In this document: piece after piece, positions 16,765 through 25,794 of the stretch | How positions within the stretch are numbered: position 1 is the stretch's first letter | How the letters are laid out: each line of letters starts with the position of its first letter | NCBI GenBank assembly: GCA_945861855.1 | Contig: CAMAWG010000003.1 | Coordinates: 19,025-83,024, forward strand | DNA length: 64,000 nucleotides | Direction: 5' to 3' | DNA from: Rhodoplanes serenus | GTDB taxonomy: Bacteria; Pseudomonadota; Alphaproteobacteria; Rhizobiales; Xanthobacteraceae | The notes under the pieces: model-generated | Told to the model about the DNA's origin: nothing | The model's database searches: none | Seen by the model: only the letters and a program-made list of their open reading frames with translations | Made by a program: the position numbers and the translations under genes

Positions 16765-18131
16765 ACGCGCAAGCCGAACACGCCAGGAGCGGCGACCTGT
16801 TCGGCCATCCGCGCGGGCTGACCTATCTCTTCACCACCGAGATGTGGGAGCGCTTCTCCTACTACGGCATGAAGGCGCTGCTCGTGCTGTATATGGTGAA
16901 GTACCTGCTGCAGCCCGAGCGCGCGCAGACGATCGTCGGCTTCGCCACGCTCAAGGGCGGACTGGAATTCCTGTTCGGCCCGCTCGACATCCAGCCGCTG
17001 TCTTCGCACATCTACGGACTCTACACCGGACTCGTCTATCTCACGCCGGTACTTGGCGGCTATCTCGCCGACCGCGTGCTCGGCCAGCGTCGCATGGTGA
17101 TCGTCGGCGCATCGCTGATGGCGATCGGCCATTTCATGATGGCGTTCGAGACGCTGTTCCTCATGGCGCTGCTCGTGCTGATCCTCGGCAACGGCGCGTT
17201 CAAGCCCAACATCTCCACGCAGGTCGGCTCGCTGTACGCGCCCGGCGATCCGCGCCGCGACCGGGCGTTCTCGATCTTCTACGTCGGCATCAATCTCGGC
17301 GCGTTCCTGGCGCCGCTGGTCTGCGGCACGCTCGGCGAGGAATTGGGCTGGCACTACGGCTTCGGCGCTGCCGGCGTCGGCATGACGCTCGGCCTTGCGA
17401 TCTATCTCTATGCGTCGCGGACGCTGCCGCCGGACGAGCGAAGCCGCGCGCTGTCCGAAGGCCCGGCGCAACCCTTCGGCCGCGACGAGTGGCGGGCGAT
17501 GGGGGCGCTCGTGCTGCTCGCCCTGCCGGTCACGTTCTTCTGGGCGACCTACGAGCAGCAGGGCAACACCATCGCGCTTTGGGCCGACGGCTACACCGAC
17601 CGGAGCATCAACCTGCTGATCTGGTCCGGCCAGATCCCCGTCACCTGGTTCCAGGCGTTCAATCCGTTCATGATCTTTGCCTTCACACCATTCGTGCTGA
17701 TGCTGTGGCGCTGGCAGGCGGCGACCGGCCGCGAGCCCTCGACCGTCGCCAAGATGGCCTTCGGCTGCTTCGGCGTCGCGCTCGCCAACCTGATCATGGT
17801 CGCGGCGGCGCTCAACTCCGACGGCGGCAAGGCGAGCTGGCTGTGGCTCACGGCCTATTTCGTCGTCATCACCATCGGCGAGCTTTATCTGTCGCCCGTC
17901 AGCCTCTCGCTGGTGACCAAGGTCGCCCCGGCCCGCGCGGTCTCGATGATGATGGGCGTGTGGCTCGCCACGAGCTTCACCGGCAACTTCCTCGCCGGCT
18001 ATCTCGGCAGCTTCTGGTCGGGCATGGCCAAGGGCTCGTTCTTCACGATGATCGCCGTGATCGCGGCGCTGGCCGGCCTGGTGATCCTGGCCTTCGTGCG
18101 GCCGTTGAAGCCGATGCTCCGCGAGTCGTAG
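16761..18131 (+). CDS. POT family peptide MFS transporter
   Basis: A 456-residue proton-coupled oligopeptide transporter (PTR2/DtpA-like). The signature [26 protein letters not shown] contains the ExxERFxYY motif that couples protons. A second signature ([20 protein letters not shown]) follows at mid-protein, and about 12-14 hydrophobic segments are seen. Its GTG start overlaps the xseA stop (GTGA), so it is probably translationally coupled to xseA, an unusual partner. Di/tripeptide uptake is the expected role. Confidence 0.92.
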   Translation: MNAQAEHARSGDLFGHPRGLTYLFTTEMWERFSYYGMKALLVLYMVKYLLQPERAQTIVGFATLKGGLEFLFGPLDIQPLSSHIYGLYTGLVYLTPVLGGYLADRVLGQRRMVIVGASLMAIGHFMMAFETLFLMALLVLILGNGAFKPNISTQVGSLYAPGDPRRDRAFSIFYVGINLGAFLAPLVCGTLGEELGWHYGFGAAGVGMTLGLAIYLYASRTLPPDERSRALSEGPAQPFGRDEWRAMGALVLLALPVTFFWATYEQQGNTIALWADGYTDRSINLLIWSGQIPVTWFQAFNPFMIFAFTPFVLMLWRWQAATGREPSTVAKMAFGCFGVALANLIMVAAALNSDGGKASWLWLTAYFVVITIGELYLSPVSLSLVTKVAPARAVSMMMGVWLATSFTGNFLAGYLGSFWSGMAKGSFFTMIAVIAALAGLVILAFVRPLKPMLRES

Positions 18132-18160
18132 TATCTCCCGCACACAAGGGAGGACTGCCC

Positions 18161-18847
18161 GTGAAGATCGTCGACTTAAGCCGTGAGCTCTACCACCGCA
18201 CCCCGAGCTATCCGGGCCAGCCTCCCATCATCCACGGCGTCTGGAAGACCCACGAGGAGGCGTTCGCCGACTCCGGCAATATCCAGGGCAACAGCGTGAT
18301 GTTCTTCTCGATGCCCGACCACGGCGGCACCCACATGGACGCGCCGCGCCATTTCGGCATCGCCGGCACGCCGATCAACGAATACCCGCTGGAGAACTGC
18401 ATCGTGCCGGGCATCTGCATCGATCTGCGCCACATCGCGCCGAAGGCGGAGTTCGGACCGGCGGAGATCGAAGCCGCGGTCAAGAAGGCCGGCGTCCCGG
18501 TGCCGAAAGGCGGCACCGTGCTGCTCTGCACCGGCCATCACGAGCGCACCTTCCCGCGCAAGGAATATTCGACCGACAACTCCGGCATCAACGTCGCCGG
18601 AACCGAATGGCTGGCCAAGCAGGGCGTGGTGCACTTCGGCATCGACTCGATGCGGCCCGGGCCGGAGGGCACGGTCAACTCGCTCGTGCACAAGGCCTGC
18701 CTGGAGTTCGACATCACCCACATCGAGAGCCTGTGCAACCTCGAAGCGCTGCTCGGCCGGGGCCAGTTCACCTTCATCGGCCTGCCGATGAAATGGCGCG
18801 GCGGCACCGGCTCGCCGATTCGCGCGGTCGCCGTGTTCGACCTCTAA
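18161..18847 (+). CDS. Cyclase family protein (kynurenine formamidase-like)
   Basis: A 228-residue metal-dependent hydrolase of the cyclase/KynB superfamily. The metal-site motif HGGTHMDAPRHF (residues 54-65, His54, His58, Asp60) is complete. GGGAGGA at 18148 directs translation from GTG 18161 (MKIVDLSRELYHRTPSYPG). The ORF track hides this gene inside a long ORF from 16178. Substrates in the family include N-formylkynurenine and other amides, so no single reaction is assigned. Its stop abuts that of the convergent hydrolase with no spacer. Confidence 0.9.
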   Translation: MKIVDLSRELYHRTPSYPGQPPIIHGVWKTHEEAFADSGNIQGNSVMFFSMPDHGGTHMDAPRHFGIAGTPINEYPLENCIVPGICIDLRHIAPKAEFGPAEIEAAVKKAGVPVPKGGTVLLCTGHHERTFPRKEYSTDNSGINVAGTEWLAKQGVVHFGIDSMRPGPEGTVNSLVHKACLEFDITHIESLCNLEALLGRGQFTFIGLPMKWRGGTGSPIRAVAVFDL

Positions 18848-19690
18848 CTATCTTTCGAACCACTTCGGCACGCGCTTGAGCGCATCGGCCCGCGCGCCCG
18901 CGTGGGTGCCGCTGTGCACGCGGCCGGTCCCGTCGACCGAGAAGGCGAGACCGGTTCGCACCTGCAGCGGCCGGTTCGGGTGGTCGAAATCGTGGTGGGC
19001 ACCGGGATAGACGTGGATCGCCAGCCGGGCGCTGCGGCCCCGCGCGCCCGCCACCATCTGCTGGCAGACCGCGGCCGAGGCCTGGTCGTCGGCGCGCCCG
19101 ATCAGGACCAGCGTCGGCACCCGCGCACTCCAGGCGGCATTGCCGAGCCTGCGGCATCCCGGATAGAGCGCGACCGCGGAGCGGAAATCCGGGCCGTCCT
19201 TGGCCAGCGGCTGCGGCCGCGCGCGCACCGCCCACAGCGCGGCGATCGCACCGCTCGACCAACCGAGCAGCGACACGCGGTCGGTCGAGATCCAGGATTG
19301 CGTCTGCAGCCAGGCGCGTGCGGCATCGGCATCGGCCACCCGCTCGCGGTCGACGCGGATTGAGCGCGCAGCCGCGCCGCACTGGCTGCCGATCCCGCGC
19401 GAGCCGTTGCTGTCGGGCAGCAGTACGGCGTAGCCGCCGCTGGCGAGACGCTGGCCCCAGTCCCGATAGCGCGCGCCCAACACTCCGGCCGAATTGATCA
19501 AGCCAGTGCAGTTGTGCAGGCCGACCACTGCGGGGAACGGACCCTGCCCGTCCGGGCGAAACAGCACCGCCTTGAGCCGGACGCCATCCTTCTGCGGAAT
19601 CTCGACGGGTTCTGGACTGGCCGCTGCCAACGCAGGGCTGGCCGGGATCAGCACGGCGACGGCGGTCAGGAGAGCGAACAGGGCGCGCAT
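18848..19690 (-). CDS. Secreted dienelactone hydrolase family protein
   Basis: A 280-residue alpha/beta hydrolase exported by a Sec signal (MRALFALLTAVAVLIPASPALAA). The catalytic set fits the dienelactone hydrolase type: oxyanion region GLHNCTGL, nucleophile Ser145 in GWSSGA, Asp201/202 in GRADD, and His233 in GAHHDFDH. The start at 19690 places the signal peptide at the N-terminus; the track start adds 31 unlikely residues. Four or more Cys in the mature part could form disulfides. Its periplasmic substrate is unknown. Confidence 0.88.
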   Translation of the reverse strand: MRALFALLTAVAVLIPASPALAAASPEPVEIPQKDGVRLKAVLFRPDGQGPFPAVVGLHNCTGLINSAGVLGARYRDWGQRLASGGYAVLLPDSNGSRGIGSQCGAAARSIRVDRERVADADAARAWLQTQSWISTDRVSLLGWSSGAIAALWAVRARPQPLAKDGPDFRSAVALYPGCRRLGNAAWSARVPTLVLIGRADDQASAAVCQQMVAGARGRSARLAIHVYPGAHHDFDHPNRPLQVRTGLAFSVDGTGRVHSGTHAGARADALKRVPKWFER

Positions 19691-19858
19691 GAAATGGAAA
19701 AACGGCTCTCGATCGATGCATGGCAGATTAACACGAGTTGCCAAGTGGTGGGCAGTCATGCGATGGCGATGGACGGGTTTCATGCGGGCGGCAGAGCGAC
19801 TATCTTATTCGACGAACACCGGGGCCCATTCCGTTATCCGAAGCAACGGAGAATATCT

Positions 19859-20083
19859 TTGCTGAACCGCTACGATCGCCCGTCGCCCATGGCGGGAGAA
19901 GCCGAGGTCAAGTTTCTCGACGGAGATTTCCGGATCGTGCGGCCGGGCGCCTTCGTCCGTTGCGCCGTGACCGGCGTGCCGATCCCGCTCGAAGAGCTGA
20001 AATACTGGAGCGTGGAATTCCAGGAGCCCTACGCCTCGCCCGAGGCGGTGATGCGTCGGTTGCACCCGCAACAGGTCAAGTGA
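19859..20083 (+). CDS. DUF2093 domain-containing protein
   Basis: A 74-residue protein recognised as DUF2093 by NRYDRPSPMAGEAEVKFLDGDFRIVRPGAFVRCAVTGVPIPLEELKYWSVEFQEPYAS. The CAVTG segment may form a partial zinc-knuckle-like turn, but only one Cys is present. GGAG seven bases upstream selects a TTG start at 19859; the ATG at 19889 would remove conserved residues. The 3' end overlaps the stop of convergent lpxK by eight bases. The function is unknown. The gene is typically found near lpxK and xseA in Hyphomicrobiales. Confidence 0.87.
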   Translation: MLNRYDRPSPMAGEAEVKFLDGDFRIVRPGAFVRCAVTGVPIPLEELKYWSVEFQEPYASPEAVMRRLHPQQVK

Positions 20084-21092
20084 CGGCGGAAGCCGGGCTC
20101 GAAGCCTTCAGGATCAAGTCCCGGAACGCGTCGTCCTCTACGACCGAAAGCGTGACCGGGAGCGCGCGCGAAATCCCGGCGAGCGCCGCGAGATCATCCT
20201 GTCCCGCAAGCCGCGCCAGGTCCTTTTCGGTGGTCACCAGCAACAGGCCCTCGCGTTCGGCGCGGCTCACCAGATTCAGCGCTTCGCTCCGCCGGAAGCG
20301 GTGATGGTCGGGAAACGAAAGCCGCGCGCGGACGTCCATGCCCGCGTCGCGCAGCGTTGCAAAGAACTTTTCCGGATCGCCGATTCCGGCAAAGGCCAGC
20401 ACCGGATGGCCCCTGAGGCCGGCCAGGGCCTTGGCATCCGGTTCCAGCCGCCCATGAAACACCCGCAGCCCCCGAGCCTGTGCGGCGGCCGACACCGCCT
20501 CGCCCGCCACGCCCGGTCCGATCGTGAGCAGCGCATCGGCGCGGCGAAGCTGCGCGTCGAGCGGCGCGCGGAGCGGCCCCGCCGGAAACACCCTGCCGTT
20601 GCCGATGCCGCGGCGGCCATCCACCACCAGAATCGACAAATCCTTTCGCAGGCTCGGGTTTTGAAACCCGTCGTCCATGACGATGGAATGGGCGCCCAAT
20701 GTGCCGGCGGTGACAGCTCCCGCGAAGCGATCCCGTGCCACCACCGTCGGTACGAACCGGGCCAGCAGCAGCGGCTCGTCACCGACGTCCACCGCACGGT
20801 GGACCGCCAGATCGACACGCACCGATCCGGTCTGCGTGCCGCCATAGCCGCGACTCAGAGCATACGGTTCACGGCCCGCCGCGCCGAGGATCTGCGCCAC
20901 CGCCAGGACGGTCGGCGTCTTTCCAGCGCCGCCAAGTGTCAGGTTGCCGATGCAAACTACAGGTTCTGGCCCGATCTGGCCCGGCCGCGCCATGCGCCAC
21001 GCCGCCACGGCTCCATAAACGGTCGCCAGCGGCGACAGCAGCCCGGCCGCGAGCCCGGCCGGGCGCCACCAGAATGCCGGATCGCGCATCAC
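20076..21092 (-). CDS. lpxK: Tetraacyldisaccharide 4'-kinase
   Basis: The inner-membrane kinase that phosphorylates the 4'-position of the lipid A disaccharide. The 338 residues start with MMRDPAFWWRP and one membrane helix, followed by the P-loop variant GGAGKTPT (residues 53-60). Further marks are VMDDGFQNPSLRKDLSILVVDGRRGIGNG and FPDHHRF. Its start overlaps the waaA stop by four bases (ATGA). It ends the leftward pmbA-to-lpxK operon, and having waaA and lpxK adjacent fits ordered Kdo-lipid A assembly. Confidence 0.96.
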   Translation of the reverse strand: MMRDPAFWWRPAGLAAGLLSPLATVYGAVAAWRMARPGQIGPEPVVCIGNLTLGGAGKTPTVLAVAQILGAAGREPYALSRGYGGTQTGSVRVDLAVHRAVDVGDEPLLLARFVPTVVARDRFAGAVTAGTLGAHSIVMDDGFQNPSLRKDLSILVVDGRRGIGNGRVFPAGPLRAPLDAQLRRADALLTIGPGVAGEAVSAAAQARGLRVFHGRLEPDAKALAGLRGHPVLAFAGIGDPEKFFATLRDAGMDVRARLSFPDHHRFRRSEALNLVSRAEREGLLLVTTEKDLARLAGQDDLAALAGISRALPVTLSVVEDDAFRDLILKASSPASAVT

Positions 21093-22408
21093 GCCTTCTG
21101 GCTCCTGTCTTTGGCTCCCTCGCCGCTCAACTGGAACTGGATGAGATAGGGATCGAGCGCCGCCACGGTCCGCTCCAGCGCGCCCGTCAGCGCCTCCATC
21201 GCCTTGAGGCCGGCCTGCGCGACCCGGCCCCTAGCCTCTGTGTCCTTGAGCCAGGCGCCGATCCGCACCGTCAGCTTGCCGGCGTCGGCGACCATCTCGG
21301 CGCCGCCGGCCGCATCCAGCGCGGAATAGACCTCCGTGAAATTCCAGACATGCGGCCCATGAAGAATGGCGGCGCCGAGCTTGGCCGCCTCGATCGGATT
21401 CTGTCCGCCATGCTCGACCAGGGAGCCGCCGACGAACACGATCGGCGCGAGCCGGTAGATCACGCCAAGCTCGCCCAACGTATCGGCGATGTAGATTTCG
21501 GTCGAGCGGTCCGGCAGTTCGCCGCGCGAGCGCTCCGCGAACTTCAGCCCCGCGCCTCGGGCGATCCCGGCGATGCCCGGGCCGCGCTCCGGATGTCTCG
21601 GTACAAGGATCGTCAGCAGGCCGGGAAAGGTGTGCTTGAGTTTGCGATGCACGTCGATCAGCGCGATCTCTTCGCCCGGATGGGTGGAGGTTGCAGCAAT
21701 CACAGGCCGCGTGCCGATGGCGGCCTGCAGCGCCCAGAGCGTCGAGGCATCGGCCGGTGGAGCCGGCACGTCGAGCTTGAGGTTTCCGGTCGTGACATAG
21801 CGCGGCGCACCGAGCCCGGCGTAGCGCGCGGCATCCTCGGCGGATTGCGCGAGGCAGAGATCGAAGCGGCCGAGCAGCGCTCCGATCGTGCGTGGCGCAA
21901 CTCGCCAACGGTTGAACGATCGCTCCGACATCCGGCCGTTGACCAGGATGAGCGGAATATCCCGCGCCGCGCTCGCCATAATGAGATTGGGCCACAGATC
22001 GGATTCGACGAACAGCGCGAGATTGGGCCGCCAGTGGTCGAGAAAGCGCGCGGCGAATTGCGGCAGGTCGAGCGGCGCGAACTGATGGATCACGCCCGGC
22101 GGCAACCGCCGCTCGGCCAGTTCGGCGGCGGTCACGGTTCCCGCCGTCACCAGCACGGTGATGTCGCGCGCGCGGATGCGCTCGATCAACGGCAGGATCG
22201 AGATCATCTCGCCGACGCTGGCGCCGTGCAGCCAGACCAGCGGTCCATCGGGCCGCGCGATCTTGCTCTCGCCGCGACGCTCCGCCACCCGCGGGGCAAG
22301 CTCCTTGCCGTTCTTGAGGCGGTGACTGAGCAACAGATCCGCGACCGGCGCGGCCATCGCCGTGAGCAGACGATAGGCCTGCAAGGTCAGCGGCAACCGG
22401 CTAGCCAC
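21089..22408 (-). CDS. waaA: 3-deoxy-D-manno-octulosonic acid transferase
   Basis: Kdo transferase (GT30), which adds Kdo to lipid IVA at the inner membrane. The 439 residues begin VASRLPLTLQAYRLLTAMAAPVADLLL and continue with GPLVWLHGASVGEM (catalytic Glu), LVTAGTVTAAEL, then NPIEAAKLGAAILHGPHVWNF. The GTG at 22408 is chosen because GGAG stands seven bases upstream and it overlaps the preceding stop by eight bases; the track ORF runs 93 codons further through the acyltransferase gene. Also known as kdtA. Confidence 0.95.
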   Translation of the reverse strand: MASRLPLTLQAYRLLTAMAAPVADLLLSHRLKNGKELAPRVAERRGESKIARPDGPLVWLHGASVGEMISILPLIERIRARDITVLVTAGTVTAAELAERRLPPGVIHQFAPLDLPQFAARFLDHWRPNLALFVESDLWPNLIMASAARDIPLILVNGRMSERSFNRWRVAPRTIGALLGRFDLCLAQSAEDAARYAGLGAPRYVTTGNLKLDVPAPPADASTLWALQAAIGTRPVIAATSTHPGEEIALIDVHRKLKHTFPGLLTILVPRHPERGPGIAGIARGAGLKFAERSRGELPDRSTEIYIADTLGELGVIYRLAPIVFVGGSLVEHGGQNPIEAAKLGAAILHGPHVWNFTEVYSALDAAGGAEMVADAGKLTVRIGAWLKDTEARGRVAQAGLKAMEALTGALERTVAALDPYLIQFQLSGEGAKDRSQKA

Positions 22409-23120
22409 GGGCCGGGTCTCCGGAGGTTGGGGTTCCGTCCACCACTTCGTAGGCCCGGGTGGTCGCGGCGTTGAGCGCCTCCTCGACGGCCTTCCGCGCG
22501 AGTTCGAGCGTCTCGGCGTCGGCGTCGCGCGGCACGTAGATCGGCGCGCCGGCAACGCTGATGCCGCGGCTGAACGGAAGGTTGACCGTGGTGCGATCCC
22601 AGTTGTCGAGCACCAGCCGCCGCCGGGTGGCGATCGCAATCGGCAAGATCGGTCGGCCCGACACCTGCGCGAGCTTGACGATGCCAAGCCCCGCCACGCG
22701 CGAAACCTTGGGCACGTCGGCGGTCATTGCGACGTTGATGCCCTCCTCAAGCGCGCGAACCAGCTCGGTGAAGCCGAACACGCCGCCCTTGCGGGCGAAA
22801 TCGGAACCGTGCGTCCCGGACCCGCGAATGGTTTCGATGCCAAGCCGCTCGGCGGCGACGGCGTTTATCTCGCCGTCCCGGTGGCGCGAGATCAGCACCT
22901 TGGCGCGCAGCTCCTTGGGCTTCACGAACGGCATCATGAAATGCTGGCCGTGCCAGAACGCGAGGATGATCGGCGTGAGCTTCGGGATTCGCTCATACAC
23001 ATCCACCGGATCGTTGCTGAACCTTGTGGTGAGCCAAACCAGGCGCAGATAGTGCGCTGCGGCCACCCCCGTCGCCCTCTGGACCCATTGCGACCTGGTC
23101 AGCTCCCGCAAGGACAGCAT
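22401..23120 (-). CDS. Lysophospholipid acyltransferase family protein (DUF374)
   Basis: A 239-residue DUF374 protein, a branch of the LPLAT superfamily related to lipid A acyltransferases. Visible are ILAFWHGQHFMMPF (the HX4D-like region is HGQHFM), VLISRHRDGEINAVAAERLGIETIRGSGTHG and MTADVPKVSRVAGLGIVKLA. Lying between DUF4170 and waaA in the lipid A/Kdo operon, it probably acts in lipid A or envelope lipid modification. The exact acyl transfer is unknown. Confidence 0.88.
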   Translation of the reverse strand: MLSLRELTRSQWVQRATGVAAAHYLRLVWLTTRFSNDPVDVYERIPKLTPIILAFWHGQHFMMPFVKPKELRAKVLISRHRDGEINAVAAERLGIETIRGSGTHGSDFARKGGVFGFTELVRALEEGINVAMTADVPKVSRVAGLGIVKLAQVSGRPILPIAIATRRRLVLDNWDRTTVNLPFSRGISVAGAPIYVPRDADAETLELARKAVEEALNAATTRAYEVVDGTPTSGDPARG

Positions 23121-23135
23121 ACGGCAAATGCCCGA

Positions 23136-23390
23136 TCAGCGCGCCGGGCCCGGCCCGGTCGCATCGGGGTCGAGCAGCCGGTGGAGGTGAACGATGAAAT
23201 AGCGCATCTCTGCGTTATCGACGGTCTGTTGCGCCTTGGCGCGCCAGGCGGCATGGGCGCTCGCGTAGTTCGGATAGACGCCGACGAGCTCGACCTTGTC
23301 GAGATCCTTGAATTCACTGGAATCGAGCTTGCTCAGCTCGCCGCCGATCACAAGATGGAGCAGTTGCTTCTTTGGAGTGGGTGCGGACAT
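23136..23390 (-). CDS. DUF4170 domain-containing protein
   Basis: An 84-residue protein identified as DUF4170 by LLHLVIGGELSKLDSSEFKDLDKVELVGVYPNYASAHAAWRAKAQQTVDNAEMRYFIVHLHRLLDP. AGAGGA precedes the ATG at 23390 (MSAPTPKKQ), so this start is preferred over 23414. The gene lies in the lipid A operon between cysQ and the DUF374 gene, a position usual in Rhizobiales. The function is not known. It is small, soluble and has an SPOR-like alternation of beta and alpha segments. Confidence 0.87.
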   Translation of the reverse strand: MSAPTPKKQLLHLVIGGELSKLDSSEFKDLDKVELVGVYPNYASAHAAWRAKAQQTVDNAEMRYFIVHLHRLLDPDATGPGPAR

Positions 23391-23429
23391 CGCCAGTTCC
23401 TCTGCGTTGAGCACGCCCGGCGCCCAACG

Positions 23430-24218
23430 TTACACCGGCCCGCTGGTTTGCGCACGGATGAGATCGACCAGCGCCGCATGCCGCTCGCGGCCCGCCGCGA
23501 CCAGCACGCTGTGCACCGGATCTGGCCTGTTGTAGATCAGCATCTGGCCGTCGAGCGCGGTCATCAGGCCGCCGGCTTCGTGCACCAAAAGGTCCGCTGC
23601 CGCAAGGTCCCAGTCATGGCCGTTGCCACCGGCCACCGCCGCATCGAGCTCGCTGTGGGCGACCCGCGCCAGCCGCAACGCCAGCGAGTGAATGCGCGGC
23701 ATCGGGACGATGCCGGTGCCCTGGAGCGCGAACCGCTCCAGCATCCGCTTGGGGCCGCCGATGCGGGCGCCTTCGAGGCCGCCGGCGCTGGCGCGGATCG
23801 CCACGCCGTTGCGCGTCGCACCGCGGCCCGCGACCGAAAGGAACAGTTCGTCGGTCACCGGCGCGAACAGCGCCGCGAGCGCCGGCCGTCCTTCCACCAC
23901 GAGCGCCACCGACACCGACCAGTCCTCGCGGCCGGCGATGAAAGCGCGGGTGCCGTCGATCGGATCGACCACCCAGACGCGCCGCGCCTGGAGCCGCGCC
24001 GGATCGTTCTCGCTTTCCTCCGACAGCCAGCCGTCGCCCGCTTGGACGAGGCGCTTCTGCAGCAGATCGTTGGACGCGATGTCGGCTTCGGTGACCGGAG
24101 AATCGCCCTCGCCCTTGGTCCACTGCTTGAGCGGGCCGCGAAAGAAATTCAACGCGATGGCGCCGGCCTCCTTCACCGCAGCGGCCAGGCGCTCGAGATC
24201 GCGCTCAGACTCCGGCAA
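23430..24218 (-). CDS. cysQ: 3'(2'),5'-bisphosphate nucleotidase / inositol monophosphatase family
   Basis: A 262-residue Li-sensitive phosphatase. The metal-binding motifs are intact: EESEND (WLSEESEND), VVDPIDGTRAFIAG and the C-terminal GGNGHDWDLAAADLLVHEAGG. CysQ hydrolyses 3'-phosphoadenosine 5'-phosphate in sulfate assimilation and 3',5'-ADP recycling; the family also includes inositol phosphatases, so CysQ is the most likely but not certain call. It overlaps the pmbA stop by 14 bases and is followed by DUF4170 after 39 bases. Confidence 0.85.
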   Translation of the reverse strand: MPESERDLERLAAAVKEAGAIALNFFRGPLKQWTKGEGDSPVTEADIASNDLLQKRLVQAGDGWLSEESENDPARLQARRVWVVDPIDGTRAFIAGREDWSVSVALVVEGRPALAALFAPVTDELFLSVAGRGATRNGVAIRASAGGLEGARIGGPKRMLERFALQGTGIVPMPRIHSLALRLARVAHSELDAAVAGGNGHDWDLAAADLLVHEAGGLMTALDGQMLIYNRPDPVHSVLVAAGRERHAALVDLIRAQTSGPV

Positions 24219-25557
24219 TGGTCAGCCCCTCAAGCCGCAAGGTCGGGGCGTTGGTGCCGTAGCGGAACCGCAGATCGTTCGCCGGAGTTACGGTGCGGAA
24301 CATGTCGAGCAGATGGCCCGCGATCGTCACCTCGCTCACCGGATAGGTGCGCTGGCCCTTCTCGATCCAGAATCCGGATGCGCCGCGGCTGTAGTCACCG
24401 GTCACCATGTTGGCGCCCGAGCCGATCAGGTCGGTGATGTAGAAACCCTCTTCGATGTCCTCGATCAGCTCTTCGGGGCGGAGCGTGCCCGGCTCCAGAT
24501 GCAGGTTGGTCGGCCCGGGCGACGGCGTCGAGGACGCGCTGCGGCCGGCGTGGCCGGTGGTGACCAGCCCCAGCTCGCGGGCGGTGGCGCTGTCGAGCAG
24601 CCAGGTCTTGAGCACGCCGTTCTCTATCAGCGCCATGCGCTTGCCCGCCACGCCCTCGGCGTCGAACGGCCGCGAGCGCAAGCCGCGATGGCGCAGCGGA
24701 TCGTCGATGATGTTGATGGCCGAGCCGAAAATCCGCTCGCCGAGCTTGTCCTTGAGGAAGCTCGTCTTGCGCGCGACGGACGCGCCGTTGATCGCGCTGA
24801 CGAGATGGCCGACGATCGAGCCCGCCACCGACCAGTCGAACACCACCGGCACCTTCTTGGTCGAGACCTTGCGCGGGTTGAGCTTGGCCACCGCCTTCTC
24901 GCCGGCGTGGCGGCCGATCTTCTCCGGCGCGTCGAGATCGGACGCATGCAGCGCCGAGCTGTAGTCGTAGTCGGTCTCCATCGCGGTGCCTTCGCCCGCG
25001 ATCGCCTGCATCGATACGCTGTGGCGCGAGCCGAGATAGGCGCCGGAGAAGCCGTGGCTGGTCAGGAGCACCATGCCTCCGATCCCGGCGGAGGCGGACG
25101 CGCCGCCCGATTTGCTCACGCCGCGAACAGCACGCCCAGCGTCTTCTGCGCGCCGTGCAATGGCCTCAAGCGCGGAAACATCGGGCAGCTCGCGGTCGAA
25201 CAAGTCGAGTTCGGGAAAGCGTTTCGCCAGCAGCGCCGGGTCGGCGAGGCCGGCATACTTGTCCTCGGGCGCCACGCGCGCCATCGCCACCGCGCGCTCG
25301 GCCAGCGCGGTGATGCCGTCGCCGCTCATGTCGTTCGTCGAAACAACGGCTTGTTTGCGCCCGATCAGCACGCGAAGGCCCATGTCATCGCCTTCGGAGC
25401 GTTCGGATTCCTCCACCGCGCCGTCGCGCACCTCGACCGACTGCGACACCGAGCGCATCGCCACGGCGTCGGCGGAATCGGCGCCGGCCGCGCGTGCGGC
25501 CTTGATGAGCCGCTCGGCAAGCGCAATCAGGGGGGATTGGTCGAACAGGGAATCCAT
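24205..25557 (-). CDS. pmbA: TldD/PmbA family metallopeptidase-like protein
   Basis: A 450-residue TldE/PmbA subunit. Visible marks are GLRVLIGRKQAVVSTNDMSGD, the mid region VPVVFDWSVAGSIVGHLVSAINGASVARKTSFL and a C-terminal GSGANMVTGDYSRGASGFWIEKG. In E. coli TldD/PmbA mature microcin and degrade CcdA; in the heterodimer the metal His/Glu residues reside on TldD, which is not in this window. It is the first gene of the leftward operon that continues into cysQ, DUF4170, DUF374, waaA and lpxK. Confidence 0.9.
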   Translation of the reverse strand: MDSLFDQSPLIALAERLIKAARAAGADSADAVAMRSVSQSVEVRDGAVEESERSEGDDMGLRVLIGRKQAVVSTNDMSGDGITALAERAVAMARVAPEDKYAGLADPALLAKRFPELDLFDRELPDVSALEAIARRAEDAGRAVRGVSKSGGASASAGIGGMVLLTSHGFSGAYLGSRHSVSMQAIAGEGTAMETDYDYSSALHASDLDAPEKIGRHAGEKAVAKLNPRKVSTKKVPVVFDWSVAGSIVGHLVSAINGASVARKTSFLKDKLGERIFGSAINIIDDPLRHRGLRSRPFDAEGVAGKRMALIENGVLKTWLLDSATARELGLVTTGHAGRSASSTPSPGPTNLHLEPGTLRPEELIEDIEEGFYITDLIGSGANMVTGDYSRGASGFWIEKGQRTYPVSEVTIAGHLLDMFRTVTPANDLRFRYGTNAPTLRLEGLTIAGV

Positions 25558-25794
25558 CGGGGCTTTCTGGTTTAGGAGGGGGATCGCGCTCTGACAAGCA
25601 TCAGATAGTGGGCAAACAGCCTGGATTCGAGGGCGTTACGGAAATTTGCACCATCCCCGGCAACGCCCCGTCAATCATGCGCCTCGAACAACGGCCGATT
25701 AACCAGGCCTCTTAAGCCGATTCCGACGGCGTTGCGGCATGCTCGCGGCATGACTGGGCAGATAAGCCCGGCTGGGAAGCTTCGAGGCGTCAAC

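Noticed and set aside
16178-18847. 889-residue plus ORF spanning xseA and the POT transporter
   Set aside because: Only its last 228 residues (the cyclase) are real; the rest is an out-of-frame shadow of the two other genes.
20735-22474. 579-residue plus ORF opposite lpxK and waaA
   Set aside because: Antisense to two clear lipid A genes and composed of Arg/His-rich low-information sequence.
23692-25575. 627-residue plus ORF opposite cysQ and pmbA
   Set aside because: Shadow of conserved enzymes on the other strand; no motif.
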